This document shows positions 1-10,446 of a stretch of 64,000 bases of DNA, in pieces. A model generated the notes under the pieces. That model worked only from the letters and a program-made list of their open reading frames with translations, made no database searches and had not been told where the DNA came from. How positions within the stretch are numbered: the stretch's first letter is position 1; each line of letters starts with the position of its first letter. The position numbers and the translations under genes are program-made. The stretch is from Aristolochia californica (lineage: Eukaryota > Streptophyta > Magnoliopsida > Piperales > Aristolochiaceae), in contig JARWKL010000008.1 in the NCBI GenBank assembly GCA_029961685.1, positions 40,378,821-40,442,820 on the forward strand, given 5' to 3'.

Positions 1-1800
1 TTAAGGTTTCCAAGTGAAAAAGAAATAGTCATAATGGCCACAAAATGAGTTTATATCATTTAGGACAAAAAGGTAAAAAATTTGCCAAAAAATTATTAAA
101 CATATATTAATTTTTTTCTAATAAACACAAAGGTAGGTAGGACACAAATTTTGGAGACCTATATCTCCTAGAACTAGGCTTGAATGATTGAAGATTTGAA
201 TTTTTACACAAAGTCAGCTCGTTTCAAAGGGTTTTACTCATTTCACTGTGTTCGAACCCTTACGATGTTTTTCCTTTCTCCTACTAAATGGGTCAAATTT
301 TTTGATATGGTGAACTACCAGAACCAATAAGTTCAGGGGAAAAATTAGGGGATAAATAATCGCCCCCCCTCCCCCCTTTCCTCGCGCGAAGATGATTTCG
401 CACGTGCGAGATCATAAAAAAAAAAATAAAAAAAACTTTTTCCTTAAACTCTCCTTCCTCATATCTCTTGAAAACATTAAAAATAAATTTTATAGAAATA
501 AGTTTCTATGAACTACAAGTGTCACATTTTTTTTTAACATTTTTCTAATTGAAAATTCTTATTAAAAATCATATAATTTTCAAAGTAAGATTTTCCTACC
601 AAGATGGGGTAGAAAACTGTATTGAAATTTTTTGAATAAGTTGTTAACAATTGATGTTGTAATACTTTTAGCATGAAGCAATTTTCATTGCAATTTTGTG
701 TTTGACATTTTATTTGATTAAAAATTTATCGATAAGTATAATAATTTATTAGATTGATTATTAATTTTTATTTATTTTCCTAGAAGAGACAATAAAAGGT
801 CCATTTAACTTTCCTAAGAAAATTTTAAAATATTTCTTATAGTTTTCTAATCAGTCACTAATAGTAATAGGATTTTATTTAATTTTTTTTTGGGAATATG
901 TATCATAGGAAAAATATTTATAATTTTTCCTATAATATAAATTTTCATCTAGGGGCACTACGGAGGCCATAGTAAATTTATGACCAGATTAAAAAATTAA
1001 AAAATAAGCTAGACAACAAGTAGAGTAAAAAAGATCAATATTGGTGCATTTTAATCCATTATTGAAATTCAATCCAGAACCTCCCCTATCATTTTTTTTT
1101 AAAAATGTATACATAATTTTATATATAATTTATTCGAAGCCACCTCTACGTGCGAGATAATAAAGAAGGAAAAAAAAAATTCTTTGTCCCTTCCTTGTGG
1201 GTTTTGAAGAAATAGAAAAGATATTTTAGTAGAAAAACGTTTCTAGAGACTATTAGTGGTTTTTTAAATAAATGTTGAAAAGACATTTTTAGTAGAAATA
1301 TAGGGACCATTAGTGCCTCATTTTTTTTGAAAATATTTTTCTAATTATAAATTCTTGTTAAAAAATCATATAATTTTCTAAGTAAGATTTTCTTGCCAAG
1401 ATGGGCTAGAAAACCGTATAGAAAAATTTTAAATAAGTATTTGTCAGTTGATGATATAATACTTTTAGCATGAGGTAATTTTCATAGCAATTTTGTATTT
1501 AACATTTTATTTGATTAAAAATTTATCGATAAGTATAGTAATATATTAGATTAATTATTAATTTTTATTTATTTCCTTAGAAAAGGCAATAAGAGGTCCA
1601 TTTAACTTTCCTAAGAAAAATTAAAATATTTTTTGTAATTTTCTAGTAAGTCTCTAATAGCAATAGGATTTAATTTAAAGGATTTATAGTTTTTAAAAGA
1701 ATAGAAGACAGTAGTATGTTTTAGAGAAAAGAGATGGATCCAAGGGTAACATTCCAAGTAAAACAAGGTAAAAGCTTCATATAAACAAAAGATGAAATCA
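1..1800. repeat. AT-rich repeat region with an internal tandem duplication
   Basis: No gene is visible. Positions 1-310 match 52211-52520 closely, so this edge is a copy of a dispersed element. Two related blocks follow, about 395-890 and 1145-1680, each beginning near ACGTGCGAGAT (402 and 1148) and sharing 'ATTTATCGATAAG' and 'GGTCCATTTAACTTTCC'. They form a diverged direct repeat with a period of about 0.75-0.8 kb. Many poly-A/T runs. From about 1700 the sequence becomes the conserved 3' flank of the DUF247 genes. Confidence 0.6.
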
Positions 1801-1807
1801 AATACAT

Positions 1808-1813
1808 TTTATT
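1808..1813 (-). terminator. AATAAA poly(A) signal of the DUF247 gene at 1843-3222
   Basis: On the minus strand AATAAA lies about 30 nt past the TAA stop. The same hexamer at the same spacing recurs at 10412-10417, 28688-28693, 34419-34424, 53232-53237 and 57849-57854, so the 3' UTR is conserved across the array. Confidence 0.55.
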
Positions 1814-1842
1814 ACATAAAGAAATGAAGCTTCAAAACCCTT

Positions 1843-3222
1843 TTAAGGAGGTCGAAAATAGGCAAAGGCAGCGAAGAATGTCTGCGTCGCGGTAAGAAAA
1901 AGGAGGACGATGGCTGCAACAACAGAAATAATTGCCCAAGGGTTACCAAAGTAATCATTTATCAGATTTGCCTTCCATATATTAAACTTATTCTCACAGT
2001 ATTTGTTTATTTCTTCGCATACGCTCGGAAGTAAATCGTTTTCTTGTTGAGAATAGAAAATGTTGGTGCTCAACCCATTGAAAACGGAAGCTACTTCTTC
2101 CTCTGATCCCAACGTTTGCTCAAGAATCCTGTGGCGACTGAGTATATCAACATCCTCTGCAGTGTTAATGATGAAGTCCATGAAAATCCCGTAACCGGTG
2201 AAATATGATCCAACGTTAGGATGGCATTGCTCCCAAGCAATCAGGTTCTGTAATAGAACTTCAGTGTAGTTATCAAGACGTAAATATGGGATCTCCAGGA
2301 CACCTCTATCGAAGGTAATATTTGAGAATCCAGTAGTTTTCTTCTTCGTGAGCTTTATTCCAGCATCTCGGAGTCTTCTAGCACAAGGAATTGGTGATAT
2401 GGTACTTGTCTGTTTTGATGGAGAAGGGACAGAGATCGGAAATTCAAGACAGTGTGAGAGAAATTTACTTTTCGATCCTTGTTGTTTGAGGAAGTAGTTG
2501 GGTGGAAGGAGATGATAGTGAACTAAATGAAGTAAATGGTGGATCTGATCGGAAGGCATTGGATCAACCACTTGGTTGAACCGAAAAAACTCATTGAAGA
2601 AATGAAGGGAAAGGTCCGTTAAGGAAGGGTAGGCAGAATGATCGAGGTCTATCAAATCGTAAATTTTTTGAAGGGCAAAGAAAGGAATTTGACTCTCAAC
2701 TAGGAGCATGTCCGTGCGCAATTCATGCAATGCAGTGGAACAACGTTGATCCACTTGTGGTGTCAGTTTGCCTTCAAAAAATAAGAGTAGCACATCAAGT
2801 ATGTGGCAACAACTCAATACCAAAGCAATCAAACACTTGAAGTCTACCCTGATTTCTTCGAGGTAACACTCGCTTATTCTGTCTCTCATTTGTTCCATAG
2901 CCGAGAGGTAATCCTCAAAAGTGTTTTTACCATTGCGGGAGAGGATTGATTGCATATGTGCTAACATGTGAAGGTCACTCAAGCTCGACCTTGGATAGAA
3001 TTCATCGAAGTTCATGACGATTCCAAAGTACTGATACCGATCATCATAGATCTTTGGTTTGAGCTTGTATATACGTTCTGGAACGGTGTAGATGGTGGTG
3101 GTTGGGTTTCGAACAAACAATGGTTGGAACCCAGATTTGAAGTCATCTAGAAGTTGCCTATTGAAACCTTCAATTCCTTCTGCTCCAGATTTTGGGGCCA
3201 CTGAAGTGCTGCTCTCCTCCAT
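1843..3222 (-). CDS. DUF247 (UPF0481) membrane protein, class 1, intact
   Basis: A 459-residue frame from MEESST to YFRPP. DUF247 hallmarks are all present: VPERIY (48-53), ESQIPFF (176-182), the ARRLRDAGIK block (281-290), GVLEIPYL (307-314), LIAWEQC (327-333), and a single C-terminal hydrophobic helix (about 430-452) followed by FRPP. This predicts a protein anchored by its C-terminus. The molecular function of most DUF247 proteins is unknown; in grasses some are male self-incompatibility determinants, which is not evidence for that role here. An upstream exon at 3352-3433 could replace the first 19 codons by splicing in frame. The TAA is followed by an AATAAA. Its C-terminal half is nearly the same as the relic at 28723-29449, and the whole resembles 53267-54591 and 57884-59325. 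Confidence 0.88.
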   Translation of the reverse strand: MEESSTSVAPKSGAEGIEGFNRQLLDDFKSGFQPLFVRNPTTTIYTVPERIYKLKPKIYDDRYQYFGIVMNFDEFYPRSSLSDLHMLAHMQSILSRNGKNTFEDYLSAMEQMRDRISECYLEEIRVDFKCLIALVLSCCHILDVLLLFFEGKLTPQVDQRCSTALHELRTDMLLVESQIPFFALQKIYDLIDLDHSAYPSLTDLSLHFFNEFFRFNQVVDPMPSDQIHHLLHLVHYHLLPPNYFLKQQGSKSKFLSHCLEFPISVPSPSKQTSTISPIPCARRLRDAGIKLTKKKTTGFSNITFDRGVLEIPYLRLDNYTEVLLQNLIAWEQCHPNVGSYFTGYGIFMDFIINTAEDVDILSRHRILEQTLGSEEEVASVFNGLSTNIFYSQQENDLLPSVCEEINKYCENKFNIWKANLINDYFGNPWAIISVVAAIVLLFLTATQTFFAAFAYFRPP

Positions 3223-3351
3223 TTTTTCTGTGAAAATGAGTACCCTCTATGCTTTTATTCTGGTTCATGATGAAACTCACAAGAAAATATTGAATTTAAA
3301 GTGATAAGAGGAACCCAGATTTAAAATCATCCAAGAGTGGCTAGTCGAAAC

Positions 3352-3433
3352 CTTCTATTTCTTTTGGAGGATCTCCAGAAGGATCTCCATGGTCCGCAAT
3401 GAGTGAGCTGCCTCGTTTCATGTTTTCTGCCAT
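3352..3433 (-). other. Upstream duplicate of the N-terminal coding segment (candidate exon 1)
   Basis: Reading minus from ATG at 3433 gives MAENMKRGSS and ends KEIEGFD then a stop, with LLDDFKSGF-like sequence continuing past the stop. This parallels the N-terminus of the main frame (GAEGIEGFNRQLLDDF). A GAAG|GT at 3352/3351 matches GAAG|GT at 3168/3167 at the same codon phase. Removing 3351-3168 (184 nt) would give one frame of 468 residues. Unspliced, it would be a short upstream ORF. The splicing is inferred. Confidence 0.5.
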
Positions 3434-3439
3434 ACAAAC

Positions 3440-4340
3440 TGTTAAAAGATAATTTGCCCCACACAAACTGTTAAAAGACACCCACATGTGTAGGGGTGTC
3501 ATGACTAGTAGAGAAGAGAACTTTCATAAATATGATATAAATTATGCAAGCTAGTATATGACCTCTTATGTCTTTTTCCTTTTGAAGCATGTAACCCTAA
3601 GGGCATTGTAGTAATTACCTTTTCCATTGTAGAGTGGAGAGAGTAGAAATCTGGAAAGCAGTGGGAAAGATGTTCCCTCTGAAGTTCTCTGATCAGCCTT
3701 TTCTTTTGAAGATTCTACCTGCAGCAGATGGGGAGTGCGAATTGATCAGTGGCGACGACTCTCCCCAACAAAAATGAGAAGAACAAATTACATTTACTAT
3801 CTACAGAGTCGAGAGCAGGAATGAAACATCACCAGAAAGATGACTGGAAGTCATGATGCAACTCGTTCGCAGTAGTCTGAGGCAGAGATTGAGCTGTGAA
3901 TACCGAAAATAGAGATTGAGCTGTGAATGAAGTCTTGATCAATCAAACTCTAGCAGCTTTATAAATACTTCATGAGAAATGGAAGTAGTCTGTTAAAGGA
4001 AAGAGAGAGAGAGAATAAACTTTTGGCTTTCAATTTATTCACGTAAAGAATTACATTGTTCTGTTGGCGTAGACTGAAAGAAACTTCTGTAATCAATCTC
4101 TCTCCGACTCAAAAAGATGAACTTGTGACTTTTATTTTTTTCACGTAAGGTACCGTTGGCAATTCTCTATGATTGAATGCTTTGGTAATTAAAGTACTTA
4201 ATTAAGTATAGTGCTATTTATAAGTTAATTTTTTTATATAAAATAGATTGTTTGGAAACTACCAATAAAAAAAACTATTTTTTATATCCACGCACGCGCA
4301 CACACACAAAAAATTTTTGCATTTCATAAATGATCTTATG
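3440..4340. other. 5' flank of the DUF247 gene, partly shared with 23.2-23.5 kb
   Basis: No gene is supported. About 3600-3880 is repeated at 23210-23465, including the 'CTACCTGCAGCAGATGGGGA' stretch. Minus-strand TATTTATAAAG (3968-3958) is a possible TATA box. The distal part, about 3955-4150, matches the promoters at 12180-12370 and 36165-36360. A short CA-rich microsatellite lies near 4295-4310. Confidence 0.45.
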
Positions 4341-4482
4341 CATAAATTATGATTCTTCGATTTTTTCTTAAATGATAAATCTAAGATCTTCGGATAAAAA
4401 TGCCCTTGCATAATAAGCGATCTTCGTCCAAAGATCGAAGATTATCATTTCAGAAAAGAAAATCGAAGAATTATAATTTATG
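4341..4482. repeat. Fold-back element (inverted repeat, about 50-bp arms)
   Basis: The left arm (4341-4394, starting CATAAATTATGATTCTTCGA) is nearly the reverse complement of 4427-4482, with a loop of about 32 bp. The hairpin is repeated intact at 29588-29729 in the second duplication unit. It resembles a small MITE or fold-back element, but no convincing target duplication was found. Confidence 0.7.
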
Positions 4483-5197
4483 TTAAGCAGTCTAAATCTC
4501 TTGAAGGACACATCAATGTACAAAGACATGCACAAGAGGATTCATTACTACAAGCTACACAAACGAACATAAATACAAAGGAAGAACAAATGCAAAAGTG
4601 GTAAAGAGGCAAAGGCAAAGGAGGCCACGTCACCCATGCAAAACCATGCAAGGGTGATGTCCACCTCACTCATGCAAAGGAGGACATCCCAAAGCATGGA
4701 TCTAGAAGACTATCCCTACAATCATTCACATGAGGGCCCCACTAAAACCTTCCAAAGCTACTGGAATATCTCCTACAAATCATGCTCAATCTATCCAAAT
4801 CAATCAAGGAGAAATATTCTCTCATATCAATCAATCAAGGGGAGAAAATCTAGGTCAAATCAATCACTTGGAGAAAATCTAGATCTAAAAATGGAGAAGA
4901 AAGAAAAGATTAACACATTTATTGAACAAAGATCACATTGATTTGTATTAATTTATGTAAAAAAGTCAAGACACCTAGATGACACCATGCATGAGGACGT
5001 GCATGATATTTTGTTATTTAATTAAGGGTTTTGAAAAACTATATAAGCCCTTATAGCTCTTCTCTATTCATTCGTTGATTTATTCAAAGAATTCATCCCC
5101 TTTGGCTCCCTCTCATGCTATTGGTTTCAAGTGCCTTTAAGCTCTTCCATTCATTTATTTATTCATTCACTCATTCATGTGGCTAAAATTTTCTCTT
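4481..5197 (+). mobile_element. Candidate 5' LTR of a Ty1/copia remnant
   Basis: Begins TGTTAAGCAG and ends just before a degenerate tRNA-Met primer site (TGTATCAAAGC, 5198-5208, against the usual TGGTATCAGAGC). It contains TATATAAG at 5040-5047, as expected of an LTR promoter. A close copy is at 29728-30445 with TATATAAG at 30288-30295. The exact left edge overlaps the fold-back repeat and is uncertain. A 101-codon frame inside is not regarded as a gene. Confidence 0.5.
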
Positions 5198-5208
5198 TGT
5201 ATCAAAGC

Positions 5209-7345
5209 AAAAGGTTTGATCCTGAGGAGGTTGTTCTCATTCAAACAAGTAGGTACTATTTCATTAATTCTATATCTTATACAAGTTCTTTTGATTATCA
5301 TCTTCTTCCATAAACATTGTCATAGCAATTCTTTTTCTCTTCTTGAATCTATCTTCCATCATTTTTTTTTGAAAAAAATAATGAGAATCGATGCCATCTC
5401 TATACATTCAAATCCGTCTCTCATGTTAGTTACATATATTACAATACTCATTTAAATTAAACTCTCTTCCAACAGTTATGTGCTATGGAGAAGTCAATAG
5501 ATTCCAATTTTGAAATCTCAAAGATTGATAGTATTCATTGATGGATCTATTGCACCACCTCCTCAAATTTTCAGTGAAAACCCATCCATGATAAATCCAT
5601 CTTTTGAATAATGGGATCTTAGAGACCAATGACTTGTTAGTTGATTCAATGCTAAAATAGGTAGAGAAACCCTTTGTTATGTGGTTGGACTTAAGACTGC
5701 AAGAGAGGTATGACAAAAATGTCAAATTATTTTAAAAAATCAATCAAAGGTATATGAAATGCACTTCTGTTAAACATTCCAAACAATGAAGACGGATGAT
5801 CACACTTTGAATGACTATGTAACAAAATTTAAAGGAATGTGTGACATTTAAGCAGCCATGCGAAATCCTATTTTAAAAAAAAGGACAAATATTTTTGGCT
5901 TCTCCATGACTTAAATGCCCCATATGAATCCTTGGTCACAATAGTACTTACTTGACCTCCAAGCCAACTTATGAAGTAATTCTACCAGTACTATAGAGTC
6001 ATGATCTTTGTATAAGCCAAACACTTGAAAATTCATTCTCTGCCATGCTGGTGAACAAAAAATTTATCAACAAGTCATTAAGGAGTAAGAGTCACAACTA
6101 ATCTTTCAACAAAAATTCAGGTAAGTCCTCAAATCATAACACCTTCACCCAATCCGGAAGCAACACATTTGGTTAGTTCAACTATAAGAAGCAATCATCA
6201 TCCACCACCTCATCAAATGGGATTTGCTATCAAGTTTGTCACAAACCCAATCACACTATTGATAAGTGCTGGCATCGGTTCAATCACAAGTATAAAGCTA
6301 GAAAATATTCTAAGTGGTTTAGCAGCTCTCACCATCTTAGAAAAGAAGACTCACAATGGTTACTTGATACTAGTGCTACATCTCACATGATCAAACAATC
6401 CAGGGATGTTCTCCAACCTATCACCTTATATAAATTCAAAGAAAGTTTGTGTAGGAGATGGTAATGCTCTCTATTGAAGGAAAATGACAAGTTCAACTGC
6501 CATCTTCTACCCGTTCCTTTTACTTTAATAATGTGCTTCTAGTTCCACAAATAAAAAAAAATCTCATCTCAGTTTCAAAATTTACAAAAGATAATAATTG
6601 TTATATGGAGTTTCATTCAGTTAGTTTTCATAGAAGGACACACAAAATGGAATAATTCAGGCTAGTGGGACAATGTCTGATGGTCTATACCTTTTTCGTC
6701 AAGAACAAAAAGACTTTTCAACCACAAAAGAATCACAATCTATGTTGTGGTATCATAGACTCGGACATCCATCTTCAACTTTGATTTCATCCTTAGTTAG
6801 ACAAAAAAATTCATTCTAATTTGAGTTTTGTTTTTATACAGTTGTGTTAGTTGTTGAATGACAAAACAAGATAAGTTCTCTTTCGATCATGTTGATCATA
6901 AAGCCTCTAAGACACTTGAAGTAGTAGTAGTTGGAGAAAAGATAGTAAATTGAAAGATGAAGAAGAAAAATGTAGTTGTTAGATCCAATGAAGAAACTGA
7001 ATATAGTGCCATGACACCTACGATGAGTGAACTGATATGGATTAAGTCATTTATCATAGAGTTGGGGATCAACATAGATACTCCAATGAAACTTCTTTGT
7101 GATAACTATGCAACTATCACTATTTCTTAAATCCGGTCTTCCATGGAAGGAATAAACACATCGAGTTGGTTGCCACTTTGTTAGAAAAAAACCTACAAGC
7201 TAGTGTCATAAGCCTTAAATATGTTTTATCTCAAGACAAGTTGCTGACATATTCACAAAGCATGTTGCTTCAAAGACATTGAACACCACATGCTCCACGC
7301 TAGGAATGTATGATGTTTTTGCACCACCAGCTTGAGGAGTATTAG
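5209..7345 (+). mobile_element. Degenerate Ty1/copia gag-pro-RNase H remnant, RT missing
   Basis: Broken reading frames on the plus strand show a copia gag (5460-6060), a protease-like WLLDTSATSHM (about 6364-6396, DTGA active site altered), a GAG-pre-integrase stretch (about 6740-6910) and a copia RNase H segment (about 6955-7130) with SNEETEY. The end at about 7300-7345 reads like the usual copia C-terminus and a degenerate polypurine tract (AGCTTGAGGAG). Integrase core and reverse transcriptase are absent. Stops and frameshifts are frequent. The related copy in unit 2 (30457-31690) has lost more of the middle. Confidence 0.7.
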
Positions 7346-8960
7346 AAGACCAGAAGAGGAGTGGTGCAAAAACATTGGGCTTATAAGAATAGCTTCTAGT
7401 CTTCCAAACTTCACCACCAAACCATAGGCACGAATTCAGATTTCCATGCACTTTCACTTCCCATTTGCCAAGTGGTTATAAGAATAGCTTTCTCTAGTCT
7501 TTCTCCTGTGAGGTTTTTGAGAAATACTTGAGGGAGAGACCCTCAAGCAGTCAACCACATGAAAAAAAAAAAAAAAAAACTATCAATCACAAGGCAAAGG
7601 AGTTAACTATATGAAGAATCAGAGAGACAAAATTTGTCAACCATATGTAAGCCATCTGAACAAAAAGAAGTGGACCACAACAGTAGTCATCCACATTAAG
7701 ACATTTGAATAAAACGGAGTCAACCCTAGCTACCACACTATAAAAAATGGACTTTGTAGTCCAAATTTTGTTGGGATAACTTCTCCCTGCAAAAAAAATC
7801 ACTGGCAAAAGTTGCTAATACATTTCATTGGTAGAAATTCTACTAAAAAAATTTGAAGATTTGATGGCAGACATCATAAACCTCTACTAATGAATTTTTA
7901 AATTCGTTCGTAGGTAGCAAATAATTTTAGAATTGATAATTTCGAGTTTGATAATTTTGTGAAAATATTAAATATATAGTACCCACTAGCGAAAAAATTT
8001 GAAATTCGGTATCAAATTATTGACCATCTGCTATTTTTTAAACTCACTGGCAAAGGTCCATTAATTTTTACATTTTAAATAATATATTTTTATAATATAA
8101 AAATAATCAATTAAATAATAAAAATCAAATATCTATAATAAAATCTCAATTAAAATATAAAATCTCAAAAAATTCAATTAAATTACAAAATAAATTGTAT
8201 AGAAGCTATAATAAATTTAAAATCAAATGTATGTACAATTAATCATCACATCACCACCACCATAATCATCATCATCATTATCTTCTTCTTCTTCCTATGG
8301 ACATAATTTCCAAAAACAAAGAAATGGGGCAACGACCATGCAGGCAAAAGATCATGGGATTCAGATCGTAGGAGAACATGGTGGCTGCAAAGGTGGGTCT
8401 GCTCGGGACTCCAACATCATGGGTCGTTGAAGGACCTCCACAATGAACGTCTGGAAGTTACAGTTTGGAGAACCATGCAGAGAAAAGAAAAAAAAAAAAG
8501 ATGAAACAGTGACAAGAGAAAAAATAGTTACCATTGTTGTTCTTCAAGTTAGAGCTATTGACAGTAGAACCCTCGTCATGGCGAGATTGAAAACCATCTC
8601 TTTTTTTCTCAAACATGATAAAATCTCTGATGGAGATGCCATGCTTGCTCATTAAGTCACTCCAACTTTCACCACCAAACCATTGGCATGAATTTATATT
8701 TCCATACACTTTCACTTCCCATTTGTCCAGTGGATTTATAACAACTTTCTTCTGTGAGGTATTTTAGAAATGCTTGAGGGATGGAACCCTCCCCTCCCTT
8801 TCCTCCCCCCTCGGATCCCTCCCTTTGCTCTCTTCCATGACACGCAACCTCTTCTCCCTCTCCATGTGTGCACTAGACCGAAATACCCAAGTAGAAAAGG
8901 AAATAGGATGTACTTGGGGGTGGCGATGATGACATCCAGTGGTGACATTCAGCAATGGGG
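7346..8960. repeat. Repeat-rich non-coding region with direct repeats and a CACTA-like start
   Basis: About 7398-7535 and 8660-8780 are diverged direct repeats (both contain 'CACTTTCACTTCCCATTTG' and a 'CTTGAGGGA' end). Between them lies CACTATAAAAAATGG (7736), a possible CACTA-type terminus, then short ACTGGCAAA / ACTAGCGAAA motifs like subterminal repeats (7780-8060), and AT-rich DNA. The whole block recurs at 31690-33180. No transposase is visible, so the CACTA idea is weak. Confidence 0.4.
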
Positions 8961-9335
8961 GGAGCGGCGGCACGGTTTGGGTTCACCAAAACCACCCCAT
9001 CCCAAACTCCAAAACCTGAACCCGAAAAAAGCCCAAAAAAATCCGAATCATCAAACCTGCCCCGACCCTATAAAATCCGAACCGTCAAACCTGCCCCGAC
9101 CCTATCACTATCCTTGTAACCCCGTCCCCACCTCATCCTCGTAAACCCGACTTAACCTGACCCGCCCCTGCCCCATGCCCTTAAACCAGGCCCGTCTCAA
9201 CCCCATTTTATATCTCTGTCTCATATGTGGGTGGAGTTTGGGTTGGGTTTTGGAAAACCCGTCCTCGACCCAGAAATTCTAATGGGTTGTTTTCTTGGCC
9301 CCGTCCTTGACCCATGGGTTGAAATTAGAAAACCG
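8961..9335. repeat. Degenerate ACCCG-rich / GGGTT-rich repeat
   Basis: A C-rich stretch of short CCCGA/ACCTG units is followed by the opposite GGGTTTTGG-type sequence near 9240, giving partial inverted symmetry. This composition is common in non-autonomous plant DNA transposons. The copy in unit 2 is 33300-33640. Open frames here are artefacts of composition. Confidence 0.45.
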
Positions 9336-9850
9336 AACCTAGGAAAAAAAGGGAAGAAAAAGAAAAGGGAAAAAGGGAAGAAAATGAGAAAAAAGGAAAA
9401 AGTGGGAAGAAAGAAAAAAGAAAAATATCATAAGAAATAAAAAAAAAGAAAATATAAGGGAAAAAAGGAAAAAATAAAAGAAGGGAAGAAAGGAAAAAAG
9501 AAAAAAAAAGAAAGGAAGAAAGGTAAAAAATAAAAAAGAGAAAGGAGTAAAGAAAAAATAAAAAAAAAGAAGGGAAGAAAGGTAAAAAAAAAAAAAAGAG
9601 AGAGAAGGGAGTAAATAAAAAATAAAAAAATAATGTAAGAAATTTAAATAAGAAAAAATAAAAAAGAGAAGAAGGAAAGATATAAAAAAAGGAGAATAAA
9701 AAAGTGAAAAAATAAAAATATTACCTATTTTAGAAAAATAAGATTACAATAAAAATAAAAATAAAAATAAGAGGATAAAGAAAGAGAAAATAAAAAAAGT
9801 AATTATAAAAAATATTTAAAAAATTAAAATACAGAGGAGAAGAATAAAGA
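9336..9850 (+). repeat. Polypurine tract (GAAAAAG-type), about 500 bp
   Basis: Almost pure A/G on the plus strand, with units such as GGGAAGAAAG and AAAAAAGAGA. The unit 2 counterpart (about 33640-34030) is shorter, so its length is unstable. Confidence 0.8.
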
Positions 9851-10446
9851 GGACAAACAAATTACCATCGAAACCTTGAAATCGATCACTTTTGAGTACC
9901 TATACTGGATATACCTGACGACAAGTGATTGTGTTTAGTAGTTCATCATATCAAATTATTAACTCCTGAGATGTGCTAATATTGAGAAGACAAAATTGTT
10001 TGAAGCATGAAAAAAACCATATGTGCCCCTTGTTTCAATAGAGGGGAATAGCAAGATAAAGTAAACATAAAATAGCAGAAAAATATATATTAAAAATTCT
10101 GTAATAAAATAAAAATAATTAATTAAAATTTGTTATTTTATTTATTTATATAATATTAATTTATTTAATTTTATCTAAAATAATATTTCCTAGAAAAATG
10201 TTCAATTTCTCCAAGCGAATGAATTTTTCTGAAAAATACTTTTAGTTTTTAGCATTTCCATGCGAATTTACATAAATTTGCTTAGCAAATTTACATATAT
10301 TTGTAGGGAAAATTTACCTAAATTCACGTGGAAAAGATTTTTGTGGAAGCAGGGAAATTGACATCTTAAAAATAAATGCTTCATATAAACAAAAGATGAA
10401 ATCAAATACATTTTATTACATAAAGAAATGAAGCTTAAAAACCCTT
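9851..10446. other. AT-rich intergenic DNA and 3' flank of the next DUF247 gene
   Basis: No gene seen. From about 10190 onwards it matches 34190 onwards in unit 2. About 300 bp near 9890-10190 is shortened to about 60 bp in unit 2. Minus-strand AATAAA at 10412-10417. Confidence 0.5.

Noticed and set aside
4636..4941. A 101-codon plus-strand frame, with a 104-codon counterpart at 29874-30188
   Set aside because: It lies inside the LTR candidate, shows no domain, and its conservation follows from the segmental duplication.
8770..9144. Proline-rich frames, also at 33091-33577
   Set aside because: They arise from the CCCGA-type repeat composition and are not conserved in frame between the two units.
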